The translations under genes and the position numbers were made by a program. From the NCBI GenBank assembly GCA_027730505.1, contig JAQCGT010000006.1:1-47111 (forward strand): DNA of 47,111 bases. The letters run 5' to 3'. Numbering within the stretch: the stretch's first letter is position 1; every line of letters starts with the position of its first letter. Shown here one piece after another: positions 35,848 to 43,744 of this stretch. Below the pieces are notes generated by a model. The model was not told the origin of the DNA and did not search any database. It was given only the letters and a program-made list of their open reading frames with translations. Source of the stretch: Actinomycetota bacterium. Its GTDB lineage: Bacteria > Actinomycetota > Acidimicrobiia > Acidimicrobiales > Ilumatobacteraceae.

Positions 35848-36963
35848 TCATGAGCCCGACCAGTGTCGGGCGGCGGCGACCGGTGCGCCGGCGATGATGC
35901 CGTCGGCACCCATTGCAACCATGGAGTCGTAGAACTCGATGTTCTCTTCCTCGCGGCCGTTGGGCCACACCCACACCTCATAACCCTCGTCGTGGGCGCG
36001 GGCGGTGAGATCTTCGCTCATCACTTCGATGTCACCGTAGGTGGGTGGCACCTGGAGGATCAGGTCGTTGGGATGCAGTTCACCACCAGCGAGGAACCAT
36101 CCCGACAACGCGGCGAGACCGGGTGAGGTGACGACGTCAGGGGCGAGTTCACGGAATGCGGCGATGACGTCATCATTGAATGAGGTGACGATCACCGAGT
36201 CGGTTCGATTGAGTTCGTCGATGAGACGGGCCAGTTCGGTTGCCGCTTCGATGCCGAGAGCGGTGTCCTGCTCGCCGTCGTAACCGCGCTGGATTTTGAT
36301 CTCGATGTCGAGCACGTGGTTCGGGTAGCGCTCGGCGATCTCGGTGAAGGTGGCGACACGGAAGTCGTCAGCGGTGTAGCCCTCGGGCGGGGCGGTGTCA
36401 CCGGTGCGCATCCCACGCCACACGTACGCCGACTCAGCTTCGTCGCGGCATGGCCAGCAGCCGGGCACGTGCCACCAGGCGTTGTCGAGCGCTGCGATCT
36501 CGTCGTAGGTCATGGCACGCACCTCGCCGATGGCTGGCGTTGTGCCGTCGACGGTGTCGTCGTGATGGACGATCAGCACATCGTCAGCGGTGAGTTGCAC
36601 GTCCATCTCAAGCACGTCGACGCCGGCGAGCACCGACTCTGCGTAGCCGTATGGGGTGGAGTGCGGGTGCTCCTGGTCGCCCCCGGCGTGAGCGGCGACG
36701 ATCGGCCGGTCGAGGGCGAGTAGCTCAGCGACGGTGGAGGCCTCTGGCGTGATCGGCACGGTGGTGGTGGTCTCTGGCAGCGTCGTCGTGGTCGCTTCGG
36801 TGGTGGTAGTGGCCTCGGTTGTCGTCGGAGCGGCAGTCGTCGCCGGTGCTTCGGTGGTGGCCGGGGCAGAGGTTCCGTCGGCAGCGGTGTCGCTTGCCCC
36901 GCCGCACGATGCGGCGAGGAGACCGGCAACAGCAAGGGTGATCACAGAGGCTGCAGTACGCAT
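35848..36963 (-). CDS. Secreted glycerophosphodiester phosphodiesterase lipoprotein
   Basis: Protein of 371 residues. A lipoprotein signal (SVITLAVAGLLAAS followed by C) is followed by a long threonine/alanine-rich linker (mostly ATT and TTT repeats, about residues 25-75), then a GDPD domain: AAHAGGDQEHPHSTPYGYAE, LEMDVQLTADDVLIVHHDDT, VLDIEIK, YEVWVWPNGR and ADGIIAGAP. The usual HRG is replaced by HAGG, while the metal-binding E-x-D and HHD are kept. It is likely anchored on the outer face and acts on phospholipid or wall-polymer diesters. It is a separate lineage from the cytosolic GDPD at 10.5 kb. Confidence 0.88.
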   Translation of the reverse strand: MRTAASVITLAVAGLLAASCGGASDTAADGTSAPATTEAPATTAAPTTTEATTTTEATTTTLPETTTTVPITPEASTVAELLALDRPIVAAHAGGDQEHPHSTPYGYAESVLAGVDVLEMDVQLTADDVLIVHHDDTVDGTTPAIGEVRAMTYDEIAALDNAWWHVPGCWPCRDEAESAYVWRGMRTGDTAPPEGYTADDFRVATFTEIAERYPNHVLDIEIKIQRGYDGEQDTALGIEAATELARLIDELNRTDSVIVTSFNDDVIAAFRELAPDVVTSPGLAALSGWFLAGGELHPNDLILQVPPTYGDIEVMSEDLTARAHDEGYEVWVWPNGREEENIEFYDSMVAMGADGIIAGAPVAAARHWSGS

Positions 36964-36989
36964 GTCCCCTGTTCTAGTGCAGCGATGGG

Positions 36990-38288
36990 TCAGCTGGGGA
37001 GCGCCGAGTAATCGGCATCGGCAACCGAGCGGCCTGACGCCAAGGCCTCGAGGGCGAAGCCGGCGGTGCGGCGATAGCCGTCGGTGACCTCGAGGATCTC
37101 GTCACGGCTGATGACGTCGTCGATGCTGTCGAAGCCGCCGGGCGCACGCTCATGCACAAGCTTCATCGGCATCTCGGGGCCGAGTCCACGGTTGGCGAGC
37201 ACAATGGCGCCGGTGGCGGGTCGACGGTGGGCTTCGTAGATCGTGAGGGCGGTGTCGGGATCGTTGCGATGAGCGAGTACGCAGCCGGTGAGCACCCGAG
37301 CGTCGAGGATGCCCTGCGACGCGCCGTTTGAGCCGATCGGGTACATGGGGTGAGCAGCATCGCCGAGCAGCGTGACGCGGCCCTCGGTCCAGGATTCGAG
37401 AGGATCACGGTCGACCATTGGGAACACGAACATGCTCGGTGCGGCGTGCAGGATCTTTGGCACATCGACCCAGTCGAACACCCAGTCGGAGAACATCGGG
37501 GCGATGTCGGCGAGATCGCCCACTCGGTTCCAGTCTTCACGTTCGGCGAGTTCACGTGAGTCGGTCCGGTACTCGGCGATGAAGTTCACGAGTTGCCGGC
37601 CATTCGGAAGATCACGGATTGGGTAGGCGATGAACTTCTGGTCGGGATGCCCGGCCCACACCATGGTGCGGCCGTCGAGGATCGGTTCGGCTTCGAGGGC
37701 GCCGCGGTAGAGCAGGGCACCGTTCCAGATGGGCATGCCCTCGTCGGGGTGGCGGAGGCGTCGGACGGTCGAGTGGATGCCGTCAGCGGCGATCACGATG
37801 TCGGCATCGATCGACTCGGCGGTGCCGGGATGATCGCGGACCTCGAAGGTGGCGCGTGCGCCGTCGTCGATGTTGCGTATGTCGACAAGGTGATGTCCGG
37901 TCTTGATTCGCTCGGGACCAAGTTCGCTCACGGCCGCTTCATGGAGCAAGACCTGGAGGGTGCCGCGATGGATTGAGAGTTGCGGCCAGCCGTAGCCAGC
38001 GGCACGACCGCGGGGCTCATCCCAGATCGTCTGGCCACGAGCGGAGAAATAGGCAAGCGTGGTCGGTGCGACGCCGTTCGATTCGAGACAGTCGAGAAGT
38101 CCGATGGCATCGAGTTCCCGCACGGCGTGGGGGAGCAGGTTGATGCCAACACCAAGGGGTTTGACCTCGGGGACCGACTCGCGCACGGCGACGTCGACAC
38201 CGGCTCGGTGGAGGCTAAGGGCTGCGGTGAGTCCGGCGATGCCGCCACCGACGATGAGGATCTCGTGTCGGGAATGCGCGGCGCTCAT
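36990..38288 (-). CDS. FAD-dependent monooxygenase (salicylate-hydroxylase-like)
   Basis: Protein of 432 residues of the aromatic hydroxylase class. The Rossmann motif is ILIVGGGIAGLTAALSLHRA, the DG motif ADIVIAADGIHSTVRRLRHP, and the second FAD-binding motif VTLLGDAAHPMYPIGSNGAS, followed by QGILDARVLTGC. It uses NAD(P)H and oxygen; the substrate is unknown. The start overlaps the fur-family stop as ATGA, so it is the second gene of a two-gene operon headed by a metal regulator, an unusual pairing. Confidence 0.9.
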   Translation of the reverse strand: MSAAHSRHEILIVGGGIAGLTAALSLHRAGVDVAVRESVPEVKPLGVGINLLPHAVRELDAIGLLDCLESNGVAPTTLAYFSARGQTIWDEPRGRAAGYGWPQLSIHRGTLQVLLHEAAVSELGPERIKTGHHLVDIRNIDDGARATFEVRDHPGTAESIDADIVIAADGIHSTVRRLRHPDEGMPIWNGALLYRGALEAEPILDGRTMVWAGHPDQKFIAYPIRDLPNGRQLVNFIAEYRTDSRELAEREDWNRVGDLADIAPMFSDWVFDWVDVPKILHAAPSMFVFPMVDRDPLESWTEGRVTLLGDAAHPMYPIGSNGASQGILDARVLTGCVLAHRNDPDTALTIYEAHRRPATGAIVLANRGLGPEMPMKLVHERAPGGFDSIDDVISRDEILEVTDGYRRTAGFALEALASGRSVADADYSALPS

Positions 38289-38698
38289 GTCCGCTTGGCG
38301 CAGGTCGGGCAGAGCCCGGTGACGGCGACGTCAATAGTTCGCGGTTCGAACCCACCGGAGCGCTTGAGTTGGACGCGGAGGGTGTCGACGACATCTGCTG
38401 CGTGATGGGTGGTGGCCCCGCAGCGGTCACAGACGAGGTGGATGACGGCGTCGTCGTGCGCCGGCTCCCACGTGCTCAATTCCCCGTGACGCGACTCGCG
38501 CACGAGTTCGAGATCGGCGAAGAGCGACAGCGTTCGGTAGACGCTTGACGAGTTCACGCCCGGGTCGAGCAGGTGTACGGCATCGACGATCTCGGCGGCG
38601 CTCAGATGACGTTCGGCGTCGTGCAGCACATCCCAGACCAGTTGTCGCGGGCGGGTGACGCGGTGGTCACTTCGTCGCAGCGCGGTCTCAAGAGTCAC
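38285..38698 (-). CDS. Fur-family metal-responsive repressor
   Basis: Protein of 137 residues. The winged helix covers RRSDHRVTRPRQLVWDVLHD to NSSSVYRTLSLFADLELVRE; the metal-binding part has HLVCDRCGATTHH and a second C-x2-C, CPTC, near the end, which form the structural zinc site. It may be Fur, Zur or the nickel regulator Nur. Divergence from a nickel/cobalt ECF transporter favours a nickel or cobalt role. A dyad in the shared intergenic region is a candidate binding site. It is co-transcribed with an FAD monooxygenase. Confidence 0.9.
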   Translation of the reverse strand: MTLETALRRSDHRVTRPRQLVWDVLHDAERHLSAAEIVDAVHLLDPGVNSSSVYRTLSLFADLELVRESRHGELSTWEPAHDDAVIHLVCDRCGATTHHAADVVDTLRVQLKRSGGFEPRTIDVAVTGLCPTCAKRT

Positions 38699-38759
38699 GG
38701 CCGCACCCTAGGCGTTCACGGTGGCGGCCAGGGCATGCCCGGTGAATTAGCGCTGAATT

Positions 38760-38782
38760 TTATTGCGAACGGATTGCAGTAA
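38760..38782. promoter_or_regulatory. Imperfect dyad between the Fur-family gene and cbiM
   Basis: The outer arms TTATTGC (38760-38766) and GCAGTAA (38776-38782) are inverted with one mismatch, and further inner positions also match; 16 of 23 positions agree with their complement. It is AT-richer than its surroundings. Fur-family boxes are usually such AT-rich dyads of about this length, and it is 46 bases before the preferred cbiM start. Confidence 0.5.
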
Positions 38783-38827
38783 TGGTGGGACATCTGTACG
38801 GTCATCTTTATGACATCCGTCCTCGCC

Positions 38828-39808
38828 ATGCACGCCCCAGACGGCTTCTTGGAGCCAGCCGTCGCTCTGGTGACTGGCGTGTTGTCCGTGGTGGTCATCG
38901 TCTTCGGACTGCGAGTGGCCGGCCGTGAACTCGGCGATCGGCAGATCCCGCTTGCCGGCATCGCCGCAGCGTTCATCTTCGCTGCCCAGATGTTCAACTT
39001 TCCGGTGGCGGCTGGCACGACCGGCCACCTTCTCGGCGGTGCGCTGGCGGCGATTCTGCTCGGCCCGTGGGTCGGCATGGTGGTGGTGTCGGTCGTGGTG
39101 GTGGTGCAAGCCCTGCTCTTCGCCGATGGCGGCCTGACCGCGCTCGGCTACAACGTGCTCAACATGGCGGTGGTGACCGCCTTTGGTGGTTGGGCGGTAT
39201 TCCGGCTCGCTCGGCGGTTCCTGCCACGTAACTCAACCGGTGTGGTCGGTGCGTCAGCGCTGGCGGCCGGCGTGTCGGTGGTGCTCTCGGCAGCGGCGTT
39301 CTCGATCGAATGGCTCTTCGGTGCCTCGGCCCCGGTGCCGTTCGACACAGTGTTCGGAGCCATGGTCGGCGTGCACGTGCTGATCGGTATCGGTGAGGCG
39401 GTGCTCACAGGTCTCGTGGTGGGTGCGGTGATGGCGTCACGTCCTGACCTCGTGGCCGGCGCAGCGGATCTCGATGCCGAGCAGCGTGCCCAGCGCGGCA
39501 AGGTGGGTATGAAGCCGTTCGTGATCGGTGGCGTGCTCGCCTCGATCGTGTTCGCCACGGTGGTCAGCCAGTTCGCCGTCGACAATCCTGACGGCTTGGA
39601 GAAGGTGGCGATCGACCAGGGCTTCATCGAATCGGGCACCGATCACGCGCTCGATTCATTCATCTTCGCTGACTATGCGACGTCGGGTGTTGGAAACGAG
39701 ACGCTGAGTCTCGCCATCGCCGGGCTGTTCGGCACGGTGGTGACGCTGGCGGTGGGCTTCGGTCTGCTCAGTGCGTCGCGGTCGGGTCGTCGCGCCGCAG
39801 CGATCTGA
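38828..39808 (+). CDS. cbiM: ECF nickel/cobalt transporter substrate-binding component with PDGLE domain (CbiM/NikM-like)
   Basis: Membrane protein of 326 residues. Metal is bound by the N-terminal Met and His2 together with His67; starting at 38828 gives MHAPDGFLEP and puts the conserved histidine (GTTGHLLGG) exactly at 67, so I prefer this over the upstream ATG at 38810. Helices follow through FIFAAQMFNFPVAAG and VVSVVVVVQALLFADGGLTA. The C-terminus carries a fused PDGLE domain (FAVDNPDGLEKVAIDQGF), which often replaces a separate CbiN/NikN subunit. It forms a transporter with the next two genes. Nickel versus cobalt cannot be decided. Confidence 0.9.
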   Translation: MHAPDGFLEPAVALVTGVLSVVVIVFGLRVAGRELGDRQIPLAGIAAAFIFAAQMFNFPVAAGTTGHLLGGALAAILLGPWVGMVVVSVVVVVQALLFADGGLTALGYNVLNMAVVTAFGGWAVFRLARRFLPRNSTGVVGASALAAGVSVVLSAAAFSIEWLFGASAPVPFDTVFGAMVGVHVLIGIGEAVLTGLVVGAVMASRPDLVAGAADLDAEQRAQRGKVGMKPFVIGGVLASIVFATVVSQFAVDNPDGLEKVAIDQGFIESGTDHALDSFIFADYATSGVGNETLSLAIAGLFGTVVTLAVGFGLLSASRSGRRAAAI

Positions 39809-39816
39809 GTTCGACG

Positions 39817-40593
39817 GTGTCCGGCGCACACGCTCACGGATCCGCGGTCGACAGTCTCTTCGTCGAGGCCGAGTCGGCTGTGCACGGCTTGGCGCCGGAG
39901 GCGAAGTTGGTGGCCCTCGTCGGTTTCGTGGTTGCTGCGGCGCTGACCCCTCGCACATCGGTGTGGGCGTTCGGCGTCTATGCCGTGGCGATTTGGTTGG
40001 TGGTGTTCGTGTCACATGTGCCGGTTCGGGTGGTGCTGCGGCGCCTGGCAGTCATCGTGCCGTTCGTGATCTTCGCCGTGTTGATCCCGTTCATCGGCGG
40101 AGGCGAGCAGACCCAGGTGCTTGGAGTGTCGTTGTCGGTCGATGGGCTCTGGGCGATGTGGAACATCTTGGCCAAGGCATCGATCGGGGCGACGGCGAGC
40201 ATCGTGTTGTCAGCCACGACGCGGGTGCCGGACGTGCTCACCGGATTGACCCGGCTACGGGTGCCACGGGTGCTGGTGGCGATCATTGCGTTCATGATGC
40301 GGTATCTCGATTTGTTGGTGCGTCAGTTGGGTCGTATGCGTACGTCGATGACGGCCCGGTGTCATGACCCTCGTTGGTTGTGGCAGGTGAAGCCGATCGC
40401 GTCATCGGCTGGGGCGTTGTTCGTGCGCTCATACGAGCGGGGAGAGCGGGTGCACCAGGCGATGCTGGCCCGTGGGTACACCGGCACGATGCCGACGCTT
40501 GACCGTCGCCCGGCGACGGCGGTCGATTGGTCTCGTGCAGCGAGTCTGCCGTTGGTTGCGGTGGTGACGCTGATCGTGGCGGTGGTGCTGTGA
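39817..40593 (+). CDS. cbiQ: ECF transporter transmembrane component (CbiQ/EcfT)
   Basis: Transmembrane scaffold of 258 residues that couples the metal-binding subunit to the ATPase. It has LAPEAKLVALVGFVVAAALT early, several helices, and the two coupling motifs SMTARCHDPRW and AMLARGYTG, equivalents of the Ala-Arg-Gly signatures. The first keeps only A-R. The GTG at 39817 is eight bases after the cbiM stop, and the stop overlaps the ATPase start (GTGA). Confidence 0.9.
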   Translation: MSGAHAHGSAVDSLFVEAESAVHGLAPEAKLVALVGFVVAAALTPRTSVWAFGVYAVAIWLVVFVSHVPVRVVLRRLAVIVPFVIFAVLIPFIGGGEQTQVLGVSLSVDGLWAMWNILAKASIGATASIVLSATTRVPDVLTGLTRLRVPRVLVAIIAFMMRYLDLLVRQLGRMRTSMTARCHDPRWLWQVKPIASSAGALFVRSYERGERVHQAMLARGYTGTMPTLDRRPATAVDWSRAASLPLVAVVTLIVAVVL

Positions 40594-41333
40594 GTTGCGC
40601 GCCATTGTCGGTTTCGCAGCTGCGATTCACCTATCCGGGTGAGCATCATGCGGCGCTCGACGGAATCGACCTTGAGGTGACGGCCGGTGAGCGGGTTGCG
40701 CTACTCGGGCCGAACGGCTCGGGCAAGACGACGTTCGTGATGCATCTCAATGGATTGCTCGAGTTGCAGAACGGTGCGATCACGATCGGTGATCTGGTGA
40801 TGAGCGAGGACAACCTGCGCGAGATCCGGCGCCGTGTGGGTGCAGTGTTTCAGGACGCTGATGATCAGTTGTTCATGCCGACGGTTCGTGACGATGTGGC
40901 GTTCGGCCCGGCGAATCTCGGTGTGGCTGGTGACGAACTCGATCGGTTGGTGGTTGAGACGCTGGAGCGGGTGGGGGCTGGCGCGTTGATCGATCGTTCG
41001 CCACATCACCTCAGTGGTGGTGAGAAGCGCCGGGTGGCGATCGCCACGGTGCTGTCGATGTCGCCTCATCTGTTGGTGCTTGACGAGCCGACGTCGGGTC
41101 TCGATCCTGCGGGCCGGCGAGAGTTGATCGATCTGCTCGTGTCGCTGCCGCAGACGCAGATGATCGTGACGCACGATCTTCCGTTTGCGTTGCAGATCTG
41201 TCCGCGCTCGGTGATCATTAGCGGTGGTCGGGTGGTTGCTGACGGCCCGACCCGCGAGCTGCTCGCGGACACGGCGCTACTCGCGCAGCACCGTTTAGAG
41301 CTGCCGTTTGGCTTCGACCCGACTCGGGTGTGA
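40590..41333 (+). CDS. cbiO: ECF transporter ATP-binding protein (CbiO/EcfA)
   Basis: ATPase of 247 residues. Walker A is GPNGSGKTT, the Q-loop region VFQDADDQLFMPTVRDDVAF is typical of CbiO, the signature is LSGGEKRR and Walker B LLVLDEPTSGLD, with the H-loop in VTHDLPFAL. Only one ATPase gene is present, so a homodimer is expected. The GTG at 40590 overlaps the cbiQ stop; a start at 40527 would lie deep inside cbiQ. Confidence 0.93.
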   Translation: MSCAPLSVSQLRFTYPGEHHAALDGIDLEVTAGERVALLGPNGSGKTTFVMHLNGLLELQNGAITIGDLVMSEDNLREIRRRVGAVFQDADDQLFMPTVRDDVAFGPANLGVAGDELDRLVVETLERVGAGALIDRSPHHLSGGEKRRVAIATVLSMSPHLLVLDEPTSGLDPAGRRELIDLLVSLPQTQMIVTHDLPFALQICPRSVIISGGRVVADGPTRELLADTALLAQHRLELPFGFDPTRV

Positions 41334-41357
41334 CTCAGCACGCTCGCGTGCAGTGCA

Positions 41358-41386
41358 CGGCTCCGAAGGTCGGTAATGCGGAGCCG
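41358..41386. other. Inverted repeat downstream of cbiO
   Basis: Arms CGGCTCCG and CGGAGCCG pair perfectly across a 13-base loop. It lies 24 bases after the cbiO stop, so it may end the cbiMQO message, though no T-run follows and it could instead stabilise the 3' end. It is also upstream of the P450 promoter. Confidence 0.35.
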
Positions 41387-41451
41387 GCGCACCATGGGTT
41401 GAATCTTCCGGCAGGGATTGATCCGTCTCGCCTCTGACGAGTTGTCAACTC

Positions 41452-41480
41452 TGTTCAGGTGACGCTTCGCGCACTACAAT
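41452..41480 (+). promoter_or_regulatory. Putative promoter of the P450 gene
   Basis: TGTTCA (41452-41457) and TACAAT (41475-41480) are 17 bases apart and resemble -35 and -10 elements; the second is a good match to TATAAT. The expected transcript start is about 39 bases before the P450 start, leaving room for the strong GAGGGG ribosome site at 41515. Confidence 0.45.
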
Positions 41481-41525
41481 TCGAGCTGGTCGGCACAGGG
41501 TCCACGGTGTCGTTGAGGGGGAATG

Positions 41526-42743
41526 ATGACCGCACTTGATCCAGTATCAGATTGGGCCAACGACTTTGAGATCTTCGACCCGGGCTTCATCAAAGATCCG
41601 TATTCGGTCTGGAGTGACCTTCGCGAGCAAGGTTGTCCTTTTGCGCGCACTGAACGGCGCGATGTGACGTTCATGCCGACAACGTATGAAGGGGTTCGCG
41701 CGATCACGACCGACACGGATACGTGGTCGTCGTTCTCGATAACGGTTACTCCGGTTCCCCAGGTGTATGACGCAAATGGTGACCGTATCCGCTCGATCAT
41801 CGCGAGCGATGAGCCCGATCACACTCGTGAGCGTCGTCTCATGCTTCCGTTCTTTTCTCCGAGGGCAGTGGAGAAGTACCGCGAGCACACACAGGAACTT
41901 TGCCGTGGGTTGATCAGAGAGTTCATCGAAGAGGGTTCCGCGGATATCGCTGAGCAATACGCCCGGCAGATTCCACCGCGCATCATCGCCGCCATTTTGG
42001 GTATCGAGCCAGAAATGGCTGATGAGTTCACGACGTGGGTGCAGGGAGCGCTTGAACTCGGCTTACAGGACGAAGAAATTCGTGAGCACTACTTGGCGAT
42101 TATCCAAAACTTCTTTGTTGAGCAGATTGAGTTGCGACAGACGAATCCGGGTGACGATCTCATCTCGTTCCTACTCGCCGCTGAACTCGACGGCGAGCCA
42201 GTGCCGATGCCGGTCATCCGTGGCAACGTCCAACTCATGTTGATCGCGGGTATCGATACGACTTGGTCGTCGATTGGTTCGGCGCTGTTACATCTTGCTA
42301 CTCACCCCGAGGATCGCCGACGCCTTGTCGAGGAGCCTGAACTCATCCCAACGGCAATCGAAGAGTTTCTGCGTGCGTATTCGCCAGTGACTATGGCCCG
42401 GGTTGCGAAGCATGACACGATGCTCGGAGACCGCGAAGTGAAGGCTGGCGAACGAGTGATTCTGACGTTCCCGGCGGCGAACCGTGACCCGGCGATGTTC
42501 GAGAACCCTGAAGAAGTGATCATCGATCGCGAGCACAACCGGCATATCGCTTTTGGTTCAGGAATCCATCGTTGTGCGGGTTCCAACCTTGCTCGTATGG
42601 AGATGCAGGTCGCGATTGAGGAGTTCTTGAAGATGATTCCTGAGTTTGAGATTGCCGACGCCGACGCAGTGACATGGGCGGGTGGCCAGGTTCGTGGGCC
42701 CCGCAACATCCCGGTCACGTTCCCTCGTCGCCAACCGGTGTGA
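41526..42743 (+). CDS. Cytochrome P450
   Basis: Heme monooxygenase of about 405 residues. The I-helix oxygen-binding motif is AGIDTTW (D244), the K-helix ExxR is in AIEEFLRAYSPV, and the heme-binding loop is FGSGIHRCAGSNLARME with the ligand cysteine near C350. There is no membrane anchor, as usual for soluble bacterial P450s. GAGGGG lies five bases before the ATG at 41526; an ATG at 41523 is also possible. No ferredoxin or reductase gene is adjacent. The base composition is clearly lower in GC than its neighbours', by eye near half in places, which may indicate later acquisition. The substrate is unknown. Confidence 0.93.
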   Translation: MTALDPVSDWANDFEIFDPGFIKDPYSVWSDLREQGCPFARTERRDVTFMPTTYEGVRAITTDTDTWSSFSITVTPVPQVYDANGDRIRSIIASDEPDHTRERRLMLPFFSPRAVEKYREHTQELCRGLIREFIEEGSADIAEQYARQIPPRIIAAILGIEPEMADEFTTWVQGALELGLQDEEIREHYLAIIQNFFVEQIELRQTNPGDDLISFLLAAELDGEPVPMPVIRGNVQLMLIAGIDTTWSSIGSALLHLATHPEDRRRLVEEPELIPTAIEEFLRAYSPVTMARVAKHDTMLGDREVKAGERVILTFPAANRDPAMFENPEEVIIDREHNRHIAFGSGIHRCAGSNLARMEMQVAIEEFLKMIPEFEIADADAVTWAGGQVRGPRNIPVTFPRRQPV

Positions 42744-42812
42744 GCGCCAGCGCGTTGTGGGCTGCATCCACGTAGCGCTCGCTGTACGCACTTCACGCGC
42801 TGTCGGCACTTC

Positions 42813-42887
42813 TGGTGCCCTCGGCAGGATTCGAACCTGCGCACACGGCTCCGGAGGCCGATGCTCTATCCCCTGAGCTACGAGGGC
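42813..42887 (-). tRNA. tRNA-Arg, anticodon CCG
   Basis: On the minus strand the acceptor stem pairs GCCCTCG with CGAGGGC, the D-arm reads GCTCAGGGGATAGAGC, the anticodon loop is CTCCGGA (anticodon CCG, codon CGG) and the T-arm contains GGTTCGAATCC. The 3' CCA is encoded (TGG at 42813-42815 on the plus strand). The anticodon stem's outermost pair appears mismatched (T-T). The gene lies between P450 and tetR; such tRNA genes often serve as integration sites, but I see no element here. Confidence 0.93.
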
Positions 42888-42940
42888 GGGATGACGTCTA
42901 TCGATGCTACCGGCGCTTGTGGAGCACCATGCCGGTGGTC

Positions 42941-43600
42941 TCAGCCCTGCGGCATGAACGCCGCCAACCCCCTCAAGATCACATCGGCGAGCGCATCGGG
43001 ATCAGGTCGATGCTCGTTGACCTCAACGAGTACCAGTCCATAGGACATTGCGGCGATATATGACGCCAGCGCCAGCGAATCGAGCGATGCGTCTGCAATA
43101 CCGGCCGCCTTTGCCTTATCGATCGTGGCGACAAGGTCGGTCATAACCTGAGTCTCAAGTTCAGTCACCGTCGGCAGGAACTCGGGATCGTGCACAGCGG
43201 TAGCGAGGGCGCTGGTTCGGACAAGACGGACCGGACCGCGAGAGGGGTCGGCGATCGCCCGGCAGATCTCGTAGAGACGAGTGACGAACTCCGCTCCCGG
43301 GTCATCGCCGGTGAGGGCATCGGCGAAGGCGTCGATGTCCTGTCCGGGCTGGTCACGCAGGCGAGCGAACTGGGCTGCCCGGATCAGCCCATTGCGGTCT
43401 CCGAAGTGGTGGTAGATGGTGCCGTACGAGACGCCCGTCACGTCGCAGATCTCGGCGATGCGCACACCCTGCTCGCCCTCTCGTTCGAGCACGGCCATCG
43501 TCGCTTCGACAACAGCGTCAATCTTGTCGAGAGCCCGTCGTTGGGGCGCGCGCTGACGGGGGCCACGGTCGGGGAGGAGGTGGTCGTTGTCGGCGCTCAT
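42941..43600 (-). CDS. TetR-family transcriptional regulator
   Basis: Repressor of 219 residues. The N-terminal helix-turn-helix is VVEATMAVLEREGEQGVRIA, EICDVTGVSYGTIYHHFGDR; the rest is a helical ligand-binding domain ending LRGLAAFMPQG. The ATG at 43600 gives MSADNDHLLPDRGPRQRAPQ; a start at 43759 would run beyond the divergent gene's start. It faces the large secreted protein gene across a 144-base intergenic region containing inverted repeats, so it may control that gene and itself. The ligand is unknown. Confidence 0.9.
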   Translation of the reverse strand: MSADNDHLLPDRGPRQRAPQRRALDKIDAVVEATMAVLEREGEQGVRIAEICDVTGVSYGTIYHHFGDRNGLIRAAQFARLRDQPGQDIDAFADALTGDDPGAEFVTRLYEICRAIADPSRGPVRLVRTSALATAVHDPEFLPTVTELETQVMTDLVATIDKAKAAGIADASLDSLALASYIAAMSYGLVLVEVNEHRPDPDALADVILRGLAAFMPQG

Positions 43601-43622
43601 GACGGTCGTGTCTACCGGTTCC

Positions 43623-43662
43623 TTGCATCCGGGTTCACAAAGTTGACATGATGTCGATGCAA
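43623..43662. promoter_or_regulatory. Inverted repeats and -35-like element in the tetR / secreted-protein divergent region
   Basis: TTGCATC (43623-43629) and GATGCAA (43656-43662) are a perfect inverted pair. Between them GACATGATGTC (43645-43655) is an 11-bp palindrome that overlaps a consensus TTGACA (43643-43648). A repressor bound here would block that -35 element. No clear -10 follows at the standard spacing. Confidence 0.4.
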
Positions 43663-43744
43663 TAAGCAAACACGGTGTCGGTTTATGCCCACACAGGTAT
43701 GCGCTGAACCATCGTGTGAACGCCGCCGAACCCCGGGAGTCATC

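Noticed and set aside
38699-38827. Possible cobalamin riboswitch before the cbiM operon
   Set aside because: The region is too short and shows none of the conserved cobalamin-box sequence; a protein-binding dyad explains it better.
41387-41440. T-arm-like stretch (GGGTTGAATCTTCC) suggesting a second tRNA or tRNA remnant
   Set aside because: No acceptor, D-arm or anticodon arms can be paired around it.
42813-42887. Integration site (att) at the tRNA-Arg gene
   Set aside because: No integrase gene and no direct repeat of the tRNA 3' end was seen in the window.
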